A stretch of DNA of 64,000 bases. Source: Gaertneriomyces semiglobifer. Lineage: Eukaryota > Chytridiomycota > Chytridiomycetes > Spizellomycetales > Spizellomycetaceae. Location of the stretch: assembly GCA_025558075.1 (NCBI GenBank), contig JAHLKF010000003.1:1-64000 (forward strand), in the 5' to 3' direction. The notes beneath the pieces were generated by a model. The model had not been told where the DNA came from. It saw nothing but the letters and a program-made list of their open reading frames with translations, and ran no database searches. The position numbers were made by a program, and so were the translations under genes. This document shows positions 53,423 to 64,000 of this stretch, in pieces (the stretch's first letter is position 1; each line of letters begins with the position of its first letter).

Positions 53423-55224
53423 ATGGATGTCGTGTTGATCATCACTGTGGTCGTATTTGCCGTTCTCATCATCCTCGCCGCAACCTACTTTTTGGCCTAC
53501 TTTCAGCATCCAGACGACAAATGGGTTGCATGGTTTCCCAAGTTGGTTGTCGTGAGTAGCGGCCACTTTCCACTTGCACTTGTGAACCAACATTGACCAC
53601 GCTCCCAACACTTCATTGACTAGATCCTGGGGATTTCCGTGGCTTGCTATAATATCTTTCTTCTGCCATTGGATGTTGCCAATCAAAAAGGAGCCTTCGA
53701 ATCGGGGCTTCTACCCATGGCGAAAATCTCGATTGCGTTCTATATCGCAACGATAGCAATGGCCATCGTCATCGTTCCTTTCACTGTATTTTTCTACGAA
53801 GGAAGTGATGCGGACGCGGATGACGAAAAACGATCAGCGCCGTCTGCCTTTGCATATGCTTTGAAGTGGCTGGTTCCCGTGTTGATTTTCGCTGTCGGAT
53901 TGATTGCGGTGTTATACTGGTTTCTGGGGTATGCGGACATTAAGGCCGTCAACCTTACAAGTGTGTTGGTGCCGAATGTGGCGGGGCAAGACCCGCTAGA
54001 CGTCACTAAGTCGCTAGCCTATTGTGCGACAACACTCGACCCGACCCGACCGGCTGATGCAGCTCCGATGACGCTGGTTCGTTGCTTCTAGTAGATCAAT
54101 CGCTACGGCTACGACAGCACTTCTAACTGCATTGTTTCTCTTTAGTGCCAATATCGAACCGGGAAGCTACACGTGGTTGTCAACCTTCTTGTCTACATCA
54201 TTGCCATCATCACATTCGTCGGCTGGATCCTCTTCTCTGTTTTTGGCGGTGTAGGACTAATAGCTCTTCCCACCGACTTAATTGCTCAGTTTTTGGGCCG
54301 ACCCAAGAAAATTTCAGCAACGGAGTACGCTGAACGCAAAAAGCTAATTGGACAACATGCCACCGCGCTACTTGAAGCAGGAAAAACATTAAACGAAGAT
54401 GTTAAGGTTGCCAGCCGCGGCGGCGTTACATCGCGAAGATACCGTCGTCTCAAAATTCGCGAGAATGAGTTCCGAAAGGACGTCGTCATTCTGGAGTACC
54501 ACTACCGGCGTCTCGAGGACGCATACCGGAATCAGGGCGGAAACTTTTTACGCCAGCTCCTTCTCTTCATCGTCGGCATCATCGGCTCGCTTATTAGCTT
54601 CTTCTGGATACTACATATGATATTATACCTAATCCCCGTGGCATTGCATCAGCTGCCGTTCTCGCCGTTTTTGAACGACTTTTTTGAGGCCGTTAATGTG
54701 GTGCCCTTCTTGGGAACGGCATTCTATGCGCTGTTTGGATTTTGGCTGCTAGGGTGTGTGGTAAAGGGTAATGCATCATTGGGGATGAAGGTATTCTTTT
54801 TGCCTGTACATCCGTTGAGGTAGGTGATCATGTTGCACCGAAATGAGGGCTCAACATGAGCTAAGAGCTGCAATTTTGATCACTGCAGAATGGGCGAAAC
54901 AATGATGAACTCCCTGGTCTTCAACGTCGGAGTGGTACTCATCACATCAATGTCGGTTGCGCAGTTTTGTGCGCTGGCATTCCGAAAGTTCGCCAAGTAC
55001 ACATCCAACGACAGTAAGTGCATCCGGTCTTTCGCATGAAGCATTTCCCCTAATCTAAGGCTTTCCATCGCCTAGCAATATTTGGGGTCCAAATGCAAAA
55101 CCTTCGGGGCATCCAATACGGCTACGATGCATTCATATTCATCCTGCTGGGTTTCGCGGTATTGACAATTGGTTATATGCTGTACAGAAAGAAGCGAAAG
55201 CGGCCCGACCCGTTGGATTTCTGA
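53423..55224 (+). CDS. LMBRD1: LMBR1-family multispanning membrane protein (probable lysosomal cobalamin transporter type)
   Basis: Spliced join(53423..53551, 53624..54076, 54146..54819, 54889..55013, 55076..55224), 509 residues. About nine hydrophobic segments are visible: VVLIITVVVFAVLIILAAT, ILGISVACYNIFLLPLDVAN, ISIAFYIATIAMAIVIVPF, WLVPVLIFAVGLIAVLYWFL, VVNLLVYIIAIITFVGWILF, the helix containing FIVGIIGSLISFFWIL, and three more toward the C-terminus. The family phrase LLPLDVAN is present, with a charged cytosolic loop between the fifth and sixth segments. Human LMBRD1 carries cobalamin handling at lysosomes; fungal members carry that name by similarity only, so a vacuolar role is inferred. 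The gene ends in a basic KKRKRPDP tail. Confidence 0.87.
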
Positions 55225-55973
55225 GAGGCTCTTCTGAAAGACTTAATCACCGTTGTCTGTGCTTATTTAATACCACTTGAATATGATATTTTTTGGCGTC
55301 CAACTGCGTCCTTCCCTTAATCCTATTGATCGGCCGCAAGCATGCTGAGCAGCGGCGTACTCGAGTCCTCTCTGAAAGGAACCCTTTCCTCACCAGTGAC
55401 CGTGGTTTGAAGATGCCATCAAGAGACGAAAGGATATCAGTCCTCGAGGTTCTGATGAACATTGGACGAATGGCCATGGTGACGGAGCTGCTGACATGGA
55501 TCGCTGGTGCAAAACTTTTTGCCACAACCTTTCAGCACTAGTTTCGTCGAGACCTTGGTTCCTGGAGTGTCAGCTGACTGGTAGCGGTTTTCCAAAGCCC
55601 GAGATGAAGCACCGCTGCATTCCTAGTGCAACATCAAGCACTTGCTATGCGGGATTTGTCCAGACATTAATCCACGTTTGCCACGGGAGCGGACGTCGGT
55701 GTACAGGGCAGGAATTGGTTGTAGAGACCTCCTCATAGGTCGAGATTATCCATATCTCCATAAACGCTCGTCCATTAACAGCTGTTGTTGCTTCATTACT
55801 TCCTGCCTGTGGAGAGTATTTCCATGTCAACAGGTGCGGTCTAAGTTGGGCCACGCCGCGCGTTGCGAGATCGAACCGGTTTCCCCTCAACGAGCACGAC
55901 GGAGAGGCGGACGGACACTCAAGATTACAGAACAGCGTCCTGGAACGACAACGTAAGGGCGCAGCAAATCAAG
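55225..55973. other. intergenic region
   Basis: About 750 nt between the LMBR1-family and delta-COP genes. Short open frames are present but none is recognised. Confidence 0.5.
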
Positions 55974-57750
55974 ATGGTTCGTATGCCTGCACGATTAGTC
56001 GTTGAGTATGAAATGGATATTGAAAAGGTGCTTGCACTTTTCGTCATGTAGGTCGTGCTAGCAGCTTCGATATGCACAAAATCCGGCAAAGGTATGTACG
56101 ATGGACTTCCCTCTATACTGCTACCATACTGGGGACGTAGCGCCAACAAGCTTATTACTCATCCACGTTTTTTAAACAGCCGTGCTGTCCCGTCAGTTTG
56201 TGGAGATGCCTCGTTCCAGGATTGAAGGCTTATTGGCAAGTTTCCCAAAACTGATCTCCTCCGGCGACAACCAGCACACTTTTGTGGAAACCGAGACAGT
56301 TAGATATGTTTATCAGCCTCTTGAGGATCTCTACATGGTCCTTATCACAAACAAACAATCCAACATCCTCCAGGACATTGATACTCTACACCTATTTGCT
56401 CGCCTTGTTTCAGAATACTCGCGCTCCATCACCGAACGAGAAATTTCCAACCATGCCTTTGAGCTTGTTCATGTTTTTGATGAGGTTGTGAGTCTTGGGC
56501 TACGTGAAAATATTTCTGTTGACAAAATCCGCACGATCACGGAAATGGAAAGTCAGGAAGAACGTGTTGCTGCTGAGATAGCCAAATCAAAGGAAAAGGA
56601 GGCAAAGGAGGATGCGAAACGGAAAGCCAAACAAATGGATATTCAGAGACGCGAAGCCGCCAGAAGCGGTGCGTCAGCGGGCTACGGCAGTGGGTCCGGT
56701 TACGGTGGTGGTAGTGGTGGTTCATACGGTGGATCTCCTTATGGCGGATCATCTTATGGTGGCTCTGCTGCAAATGCTGGAGGCAGTTTTGGAGGATATC
56801 GTAGCGGATCTCCCTATGAACCTGTGCGTTCTCAGACCCCTGAAGTTGACCGTTCAACATATACCACCCCGTCGTCTGCACCACGTGGGAAGGGCATGCA
56901 ACTTGGCCGTAAGCCCGATTCTGTCAGCCTCATGAACACCATTCGAGCAGACGAGGGTCTCACTAATGCTCCTGTCGCTTCCGCCATGGCGCCTCCCGCG
57001 ACCATTGCCACACCTCCTGTCCCGGTAACCCCAACACATCCGATTCACATTTCGATAGAAGAAAAGTTTTCAGCAACCCTCTCGCGTGATGGTGCCGTGG
57101 AGGCTCTGGAAATCAAAGGAGATATGCTGCTCAAACTTTCTGACGCTTCGAAAACGCAACTCCGCATTTCTATCACACCGCCGGCACATCCCTCTATTCA
57201 GTGCCGGACACACCCAAATGTTGATAAAAAGCTATTCTCCGATTCCAATATTCTTGGCCTGCGTGACCCAAGCCGACCATTCCCAGTACACCAAGCTCTT
57301 GGAGTACTCAAATACCGTTATGTTGGCAAAGATGAAGAATTCTTGCCAGTTAGTGTACACGTATGGCCAAGTCAGACGGACAGCGGGCTGGACGTGAATA
57401 TTGAGTATGAAAAGCTTGGAAACATGGAGATCCGCGACCTGTTTATTTCGATTCCTTACCAGTCTCGCTCGGTGCCAATGATCGGAGATGCCAGCGTTGG
57501 CACGGCCATGGTGCAAACCGCGCAAAATACCATTATTTGGAATATTCCCGCAGTTGAAGAGAGCGGGGTGTTGGATTTCAAAGTTGATGGGGACATTGAG
57601 GGGCTATTCCCAGTCAATGTGATGTTCCGAAGTGAGCAAAGTTTGTGCGGAGTGGATGTGAGGGATGTTACAGATTTGCAGGGCGTAAGCGTTGGCGAAC
57701 ATTTTGGAAAGGATGTGAATGTGGAGGTTGAAGGTTATAGAGTTGTATGA
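55974..57750 (+). CDS. RET2: coatomer subunit delta
   Basis: Spliced join(55974..55976, 56052..56091, 56180..57750), 537 residues. As in the ribosomal protein gene, the first intron sits directly after the ATG (ATG|GTTCGT). The N-terminus VVLAASICTKSGKAVLSRQF continues in a longin fold with RFVEMPR-type and LYMVLITNKQSNILQDIDTL motifs. A charged coiled segment, a Gly/Ser/Tyr-rich linker (YGGGSGGSYGG) and a C-terminal mu-homology domain (EEKFSATLSRDGAVEALEIKG to the end) follow. Delta-COP is part of the COPI coat in Golgi-to-ER retrograde transport. Confidence 0.95.
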
Positions 57751-58309
57751 GGGCCCCATTAGATGCCTGCCTTGCTAAGAGATCTGTGTTTTGAATCGCA
57801 ACGATCCTTTCTATCTACAGTTTCGACGATAACAGCTTGACACCGTTGCTGAACAATCATTGTTGCGAAGATTTTGCTATTGTGCGTTATGTGCTCAATG
57901 TTAGCGGGCGTAGACTATCGGTAATTGCCCGCGCTGTTAACAAGTAGACGTTTGCAATTGAAGCAACTTTGTGAGAATAGCCATAGATTTCACAGCTTGA
58001 GGGCTTTGAGTCGAATTCCTGGTCATGGCTTCCCGTAGGGTGCCGGCAATTTGTTTTCAGGTTTTCCTTGGGCTGCTAACCGTCTGTCCAAATGATACAT
58101 GAAGTCGAGCTCCATGGTTAAAGGTGCTATACTGAACTTGGTAGCCCTCTCATTGTTGCTGCGTACGATTGTATTTGTAACTTCAACTTCATCATTGCGG
58201 GCTCGTTCCTACTTGTGTTCTCGTCAACATTTGTTAACCTGTGGTCATTGCCCCAAGGCTCTTCGCATTCGCGCGTTGCTTGAATTGGACGTTCTTAAGA
58301 AGCCAAATC
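57751..58309. other. intergenic region
   Basis: No recognised feature. It includes the promoter of the small protein gene that follows. Confidence 0.45.
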
Positions 58310-58633
58310 ATGGCACCTTCTGCGAGAGCAACAGCAAAAGCGGGAGCTGCAGCTAGTATTACCGGTACTCCGGCGCTTGCTATTGGCAAGCTTCGTGATC
58401 CAGCCAGACCTTTTCACAAACGTGTAGTTGATGCGGTAAGCGTTTCTGGCCCGTTCACCTCCATTTCCTCATCTTGACCATTGAAGTGGCATCCCATGCA
58501 GATAATGGACTGTGCGATTATGCCATTTGTTAATGGATTACTCTTTGGTGCTCTGAACTCTTATGTGCGGCGAAGTTGGGGGGCCCGAAGACTTGCGCGA
58601 CAAGCAGCTCGCCAGACGATTACAGCACAATGA
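58310..58633 (+). CDS. small single-span membrane protein, Mim1-like
   Basis: Spliced join(58310..58435, 58502..58633), 85 residues, phase 0 junction after VVDA. The first half is Ala/Ser-rich. The second half has one hydrophobic segment, CAIMPFVNGLLFGALNSYV, followed by a strongly basic tail (RRSWGARRLARQAARQ). A Pro-Phe-x-Asn-Gly then G-x-x-x-N/G pattern resembles the membrane helix of Mim1/TOM13, the outer-membrane insertase component of fungal mitochondria. The match is short, so this is a suggestion. Coding status is supported by clean GTAAGC...GCAG splice sites and in-frame closure. Confidence 0.55.
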
Positions 58634-59027
58634 GAGATGAGAAGAAGCGATTCGATGATTGGGAAGCATGAACATGGCAATTCAATCCATTCTTCCATGG
58701 GCATGTAAACTATTCTGATTAAGTGGATGAAAGCAGAATCTGCGCCATCTGCTAGAGTAGCACCCGTCCGACAAAGACGGTCGATCTGCATTCTCCCGGA
58801 GAAACTCCAATGTACCTAACCTGTTTGGTCGCCATTTCAAATGCTTTAGTTAGACTAGCTAAGCTGCTGCATGCCTGCTGTATTGCGATCGAGTGTTTGT
58901 ATGCAGTTTCCTATATAAGACTTGTTTGCTACGTATCAATCGGGAAGTTTTCCCAACTTGATGGCGCCCAACAGGCCCAAGCACACACCTCTTTCCTTGG
59001 AAAGGTTGAGCATTCAAATGTATCCCT
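58634..59027. other. convergent intergenic region
   Basis: Lies between the 3' ends of the small protein gene and msrB; nothing recognised. Confidence 0.5.
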
Positions 59028-59710
59028 CTACTTCTCCGCAGAGAACGTCATTGAAACAGAGTTTACGCAATGCCGCTCATCTGTGGGAGTACGAAAGCCC
59101 TCTCCTTTGAAGACATGCCCTAAGTGGCCACCACACTAGCAAGCAAACATCAGTAAGCAGCACAAGAACCTACATGCCACGGACGCCTACCGCAGAGCAG
59201 CAAATCTCTATTCGTTCCATGCCGAAAGACTCATCCGTGTGTCTGACAACCGCCCCAGGGATGGCATCTATCATCAAATGATTAGCCGAACTCTTAACGG
59301 TGAATTTACACGCTTGCATACCAAAGAAAGCGGGCCATCCACAGCCAGAGTCGAACTTCGTAGTGGATTTGTATAGCGCTGCTCCACAGCCTGCACAGTT
59401 GTACACACCTACACTGAACCGTTACTCGTCTGGCGCAACATTAACCATCGAGGTACTAAAGCAACGTACCATCAGCTTTATGCTTGTTGTACTCTCCAGT
59501 ACCAGGTGCTTCCGTTCCCTTCTCCCGTAGCACTCGGAATTGTTCTGGCGACAGGACAGCTCGCCATTCGGCGTCGGACCGTTGTGCTTTAGATGACATT
59601 CCAATTCGCGAGAACCGAACGAGAGTACGGGGCAGCAAGGACTTTAGGAGTTTACGGTGTGGACCGGAGAATGCGGGGCAATGAACAAAATTCCTGAATT
59701 CTAACAGCAT
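59028..59710 (-). CDS. msrB: peptide-methionine (R)-S-oxide reductase
   Basis: Spliced complement(join(59028..59135, 59191..59267, 59322..59408, 59470..59710)), 170 residues, all phases closing. The joined core reads [55 protein letters not shown] and [16 protein letters not shown], ending RHCVNSVSM. It has both CxxC zinc pairs and the catalytic Cys in RHCVNS. It reduces methionine-R-sulfoxide in proteins. The N-terminal 37 residues are basic and hydrophobic (mitochondrial-like), and an internal Met ([12 protein letters not shown]) just before the domain could give a cytosolic form. Confidence 0.95.
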
Positions 59711-60348
59711 CCATGCCACTGTGAAGAAGAAAGCAGGCTCTTAACGCGGTCTTGCTGGCGGTTTGTCAGATGACACATTGTAGAACATGCAAGCGTCAAC
59801 CGGCGCCTACAATGAATTTTTTTGAACTACCAGCTTATCTGTTGCGATGCGAGAGCAATTATGGCGCAAGTAGTGGCTGGTTTGAGTATGGTTATTCAGC
59901 AAACCGCTCGCGCTAGCAACTTCTTGATTCAACAGCGTTAAACAGCGAAGTTGATGGAGACAGATGCTGTCTCTGGCGCTGCTTCGAATGAAATAACGTA
60001 CTGTTGTTATATCACCCATTTTTCCCGCAGTCCCGACGTTAGTGGACCACAAACGATTTTGAAAGCGATGCATATTGGGAACCATTGTGACCCACTCTGC
60101 GTAGATGATACTAATCATTTTGACACCACATGTTACCGGGGCAGGCGCGATTGCATGATCGAAGCAATATCGGGTAGCTGTCGCGTATAAGTATAGATGA
60201 GCACTCGATGTTCTGAGGCGCACACGGCACGTTGCAGGGAACGAAGTAATGGAGTCCAGACAATGAATCTCATGAAAAATAAATTAAGCTTATACGTACA
60301 ATGGTTACAGTCCAAAACAAAAATGGTTTCGGTGATCCTAGATGTTGT
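59711..60348. other. intergenic region
   Basis: About 640 nt between the msrB start and the 3' end of the Mbp1-like gene. No feature is recognised. Confidence 0.5.
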
Positions 60349-63300
60349 TCATTCAAACTCTTTGACCAATTGCCCCAGGATACCTTCGACACGATCCACT
60401 GAAATCTTGCAACACGCAGCTATTATTTTCTTGAATTTGCGATCTTTTTCTTCGCGTGCGCATTTAATGGTTTCGATCTCAGAGAGCATTTCGTGCCGAT
60501 TGCGCTCGGATTGGCGCAAGAGGGTCTGAAGGGTGGCGACTTGAGTGTGTAAAGAGGGTGCTGGCGGTGGGGTATATGGATCGGCGGAAAACTGCGATGA
60601 ATGCCGTCTTGGCGTCTGGGCGGGCGTGGTAGGATTATGCATACTGGTCGGAATGATTGATGATGCTGCGTCGCTGTCACTTGCAGGCATATCGTGTCGA
60701 GGAATCTTAGCTGGCGGCGCATCTGCAGAAGCGTCAGCCGCGTCTCCATTGTCCCGCTTCCGTTTCTGTCCTTCGTTTGTATCAGGCAGTGCGTCAGAGC
60801 TGTGTCCATGATCAGGTGTTCGCGTAATTGCTTCCGCAGCTTGGCGTTTAGACGTCTCTGCAATTCGTTGTTCCAACTCTTCCTTGATCTTCCACAGCTC
60901 GTCAACTCTTCTACGTCGCTCTTTGAGCAACACTAGTTCTTGTTTCGCGCTAGCAAGTTGTCTCCGAGCTTCTTCAAGTTCGCGTTGTGTGCACTCTACT
61001 TGATCTGGCTGTTCGTACGGTTTAGACGGTGGGACCAATGTACGTAATATCCTTGGAAGTTTCGATCCGTAATATGATGATAGTCTTTGTAGCGTCTGAG
61101 AGTGGGCTTGTAGTACATTCTGATCAGGCGATGGAGACCGTGTGATAGTAGTGGCAGACATCTGACGTCGCCTTCTCTCATGATCAACATCACTGGACGC
61201 ATCGTCCATCTGGGTTTTCGAGCCGTAATCATCGGAATGACGAGCAGCATCCGCGAGCAGTGGAAGAATGCGATCATCGTACCTAGCAAACTCGCCCGCT
61301 CGGTCACCCCTCCAGTTCCTCAAATGAACATTGGCCCCGAATCGTAGCAGAATTCGTACCATTGTCACACAGCCATAGCGGGAGGCGTAATGTAAAGCAG
61401 TATTGCCAAATGCATCTTGCGCATTGATGATCTCCCGTATATGCTGCGGAGTATCGTGATAACACTGCTCCAGTACAATAGACATCGTGTGGAAGTAATA
61501 TGGCGCGGCTGCAAATAAGTGGCGATGGCGGGCTGATCGTGCACAGTGGTGCAGAATACTACGCTTTCCAGCGTCAGTAAGATGTATTGAATCGCGTAGC
61601 AAGTCTGCAAGTTCCGCAAAATTCTGCATATTGTAGGAGTTGATATTTTGAACTGCTCGCATCAGCGCTGTTTCACCCTTTTTACCGCGAGCGCCGACGT
61701 CCGCCCCGCCCTCAACCAAAGCCCTCACGATTGCAACTCTTCCTAGGGCTGCGGCAAGGTGTAGCATGGTGCTCCCCCGTTTGCTGTCAAGCACCATGTC
61801 CCATTCAAATTCTTCCGTCTCGGGGTCCTTGAGTGGGTCAAGTATTTTACTTATTTGAGCATCAGAGTATAAATGAAGGTTGGTAAGTGCTTCTCGTTGT
61901 CGTGTACGGAACGATGACAGGACGGCAAGTCGGCCTGGTGATAGCGGAGGCGACAGACCTATGACATTGCGATGGTCGGACGGCGGTGAATTTGGCGTCT
62001 CTTGATCGCCTGGCCCAGCAGCATCAGTGTGGCCATGCAGAAACAAGTCAGACTTGCGTGATTTTTCTTGACTTAATTCTGCCTTTTCCTGTCCTTGCCG
62101 CCGCCATTCGATACTATCCTTGATGAATCCCCCGGGCGCTCCCCCCCACAGTTCGCTTATGTTCTCCGCCGTCAAGGGAGTGGCATCCTTTGCGAACCTG
62201 TCCATCTGATTAGATTGCATGGGCGATCCAACAGATGGTGAAGATGCAGAGTTGGCATGGCCTGTGTATGCAACTGAAGGGTGTACATATGACGTATAAG
62301 CCTGCTGCGCCGCTAAACTCAACATGTTCAACATCGCAAGGGAATGGTAAGCGGTCATCCCTGGCATGCCATTGTACCCTCCGGGAGTTACGGCTTCACT
62401 TCCATCTCCACTCTGAGGTTGTGCGCCAGCTTGTGCTGACAAATACTGGTAGCTTTGTTGCGCTTTTGCATCCTGATTTCGAAGAATATCCTGTATGTGT
62501 TGTACGTAGTTCTGTGCTGTGGTCTCGTCATACAATAGGCCTTGCTGAAGTCTCTGGTAATACTCTGCCTCGACACTGCCAGGAAACGGATTGGAATGGG
62601 ACGTCGTACGAGAATGGGGAGGAGTCAGTGATGGCAGTGAGTTCGTGCTTTCATCGTTTGCAGTAGCAACGGAAAGAAGGGACGGCGTGGATAGAGTTAG
62701 ATTCCTATCACGTCCTTGTCGAGCTGACAAGGAATCATCGTCACCAGTTCTTTTGAGAAAGTCGGAGACAGCAGATTCAGGTACTTGGGTGTCATTCTCC
62801 GCGCCTTCCATCCTTACCATATCTTCAGATATCTCCCCTTCTTTACTTGGCTCTGGCAGTGAGAAGGCGTCCATTTGCGCTGTGGTACTATCCGGAGACG
62901 GTGACCCTGGCACCGGAAGTTCGTCTAGACGTTCCGGTCTTGAAGGGCTCACAGGGGGCGGTGTTGGAGATAAAACATCTCTTCCCTCTGTTAGTAAAAG
63001 CTCTGCGTTGTGTACTTTCAAATTTGGCGGTTTCGGTGCCACCGCGCCAGTCTGCGGGTCGAAATCGAGTATAGGCCGAAGATCATTCTCCACATTGTAC
63101 CGCGAGGCCAGCCGTCGTGATTCCCAAAGTGGTATCCTACCAGATGCCGCGTAAGTTACAAGCGCAAATGTAACGAGATAGGAGTGACTCAGTGTGAGCA
63201 AAGCGCATGGGCATTCGGGCAGTCCACTCTGAAAAGGCTAGATGGATGCACAATCCTTCTGCAACAGGCACCATGTCTGCTTCCTCAAAGATACAGGGAC

Positions 63301-63887
63301 CTTTGTCAGGGGTTTGTACGTTCTGTAAGGAACAATGGCTCCAGGCAACGGTCGTATTCAACGCTGATTGCGCAGCGGTTTCTCTTACGCCGCATATCTC
63401 GCAACCTCTAACATTCCACTCAAGCTTCAACAAGTTGGATCACATTCCCCGCACATACAATATGCCGCAAGCCGTTCCGTACTCACCATGTGCCCTGGTA
63501 CTTCCCGTATCCTCCCTGTATTTTTTCATGCTCTCCGTTCAAAACCTCCCGTTCCAGGATCTTTGTGCGCTTTGGCTTAGTAAAACCAGCTACTTTGAGA
63601 ATCTGCGTTGCATTCATGTAGCTGTCAGACATTCTACGCATCACCGGGGTGTCTCGACACATCATCTCGTATACAGGAACGCCCGAGTATATCGCCGAGT
63701 AGATTGTGGTTCCGTTAACAGCTCCCGTTGGGCTGCCCGGCCTATCCACACTTTGATGGGAAACGTCATCAGCTGGGCCTGCTGGCGTGTGTGAACTCGC
63801 GAGAGGTGACGGCTCCATAGGAGGATGGGAGGCCTGACTTAAGGGCGACGCGACGTCGACATCAGATGCGAGAGTTGTCACCTCCAT
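60349..63887 (-). CDS. MBP1: APSES/ankyrin transcription factor (Mbp1/Swi4/Res type)
   Basis: Spliced complement(join(60349..63136, 63487..63887)), 1062 residues. The 350-nt intron splits the DNA-binding KilA-N/APSES domain. Splicing restores YGKYQGTW joined to [15 protein letters not shown], after the signatures [21 protein letters not shown] and RTKILE (residues about 60-165). Ankyrin repeats follow at about 575-735 ([40 protein letters not shown]), then a coiled coil with long charged helices and a C-terminal dimerisation-type helix. These proteins form MBF/SBF and drive G1/S genes. The long linker between domains is Ser/Pro/Gln-rich and probably phosphorylated. Confidence 0.95.
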
Positions 63888-64000
63888 AGTAGCAAACTTC
63901 CGCTATCTCCTTGTACCGTGGGCTGAGCTGCACTGCTGCTGCCTTTCGCCTTTCTCACCACTTCGTACCTGCGCTTCCTTTAAGTTCCCTTTTGACGGGC
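63888..64000. promoter_or_regulatory. 5' flank of the Mbp1-like gene
   Basis: The last 113 nt of the window lie upstream of the start codon. There is no clear TATA box; a pyrimidine-rich stretch is seen on the coding strand side. Confidence 0.3.

Noticed and set aside
63137..63433. A 98-codon frame inside the APSES gene intron as an extra exon
   Set aside because: Direct splicing from 63487 to 63136 rejoins the APSES domain perfectly; including this stretch would interrupt it.

Overview
The window is a compact, intron-rich fungal nuclear segment, most likely from a zoosporic (chytrid-type) fungus. It carries fungal genes (homocitrate synthase of the alpha-aminoadipate lysine pathway, an APSES/ankyrin cell-cycle factor) together with genes for centriole and flagellum proteins (CEP164 and an AXDND1 homologue) that are not expected in fungi lacking a flagellum. 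Introns are mostly 42-100 nt with GT-AG ends, and the standard genetic code fits throughout. Most gene models below were spliced by hand: phases close exactly and the joined proteins match their families across each junction.

Layout. 1-2981 (-): 3'-truncated PHD plus divergent SET protein. 5106-9421: homocitrate synthase, a cytochrome b5/fatty acid 2-hydroxylase and tRNA-Ala(AGC). 9.4-14.1 kb: a gene-poor island beginning just after the tRNA and holding one repeat-protein gene between diverged direct repeats. 14.2-31.2 kb: dense conserved genes (cupin, AXDND1, ribosomal uL15, medium-chain acyl-CoA dehydrogenase, CEP164, a dsRNA-binding protein, a 71-residue LYR microprotein, BCAS3, proteasome beta-6). 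31.3-41.3 kb: a second island, almost wholly made of decayed repeats, with two intact repeat-protein genes and four broken copies. 41.3-63.9 kb: conserved genes again (a small coiled-coil protein, XPF nuclease, RNase P subunit Pop4, a PHD protein, an AidB-like acyl-CoA dehydrogenase, an LMBR1-family membrane protein, delta-COP, a Mim1-like small protein, MsrB, and an Mbp1-like factor at the right edge).

The most unusual content is a multicopy family of single-pass membrane proteins. Each has a short basic N-terminus, one transmembrane helix, 5 to 30 tandem decapeptides of the pattern x-x-A-V-T-x-x-K-I-A, and a C-terminal domain with four conserved cysteines. At least seven copies or relics lie in the two islands. 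Three keep long reading frames (30, 16 and 19 repeats), although the 30-repeat copy has lost its ancestral start. Promoter, intron and 3' flank are shared between copies, so duplication was at the DNA level. The repeats resemble those of bacterial and phage fibre-like surface proteins; no fungal function is known to me. The islands also contain a dispersed non-coding repeat, a 46-bp element that recurs inside an intron of the beta-6 gene, and a second coding-like relic built around an I-D-P-A-S motif.
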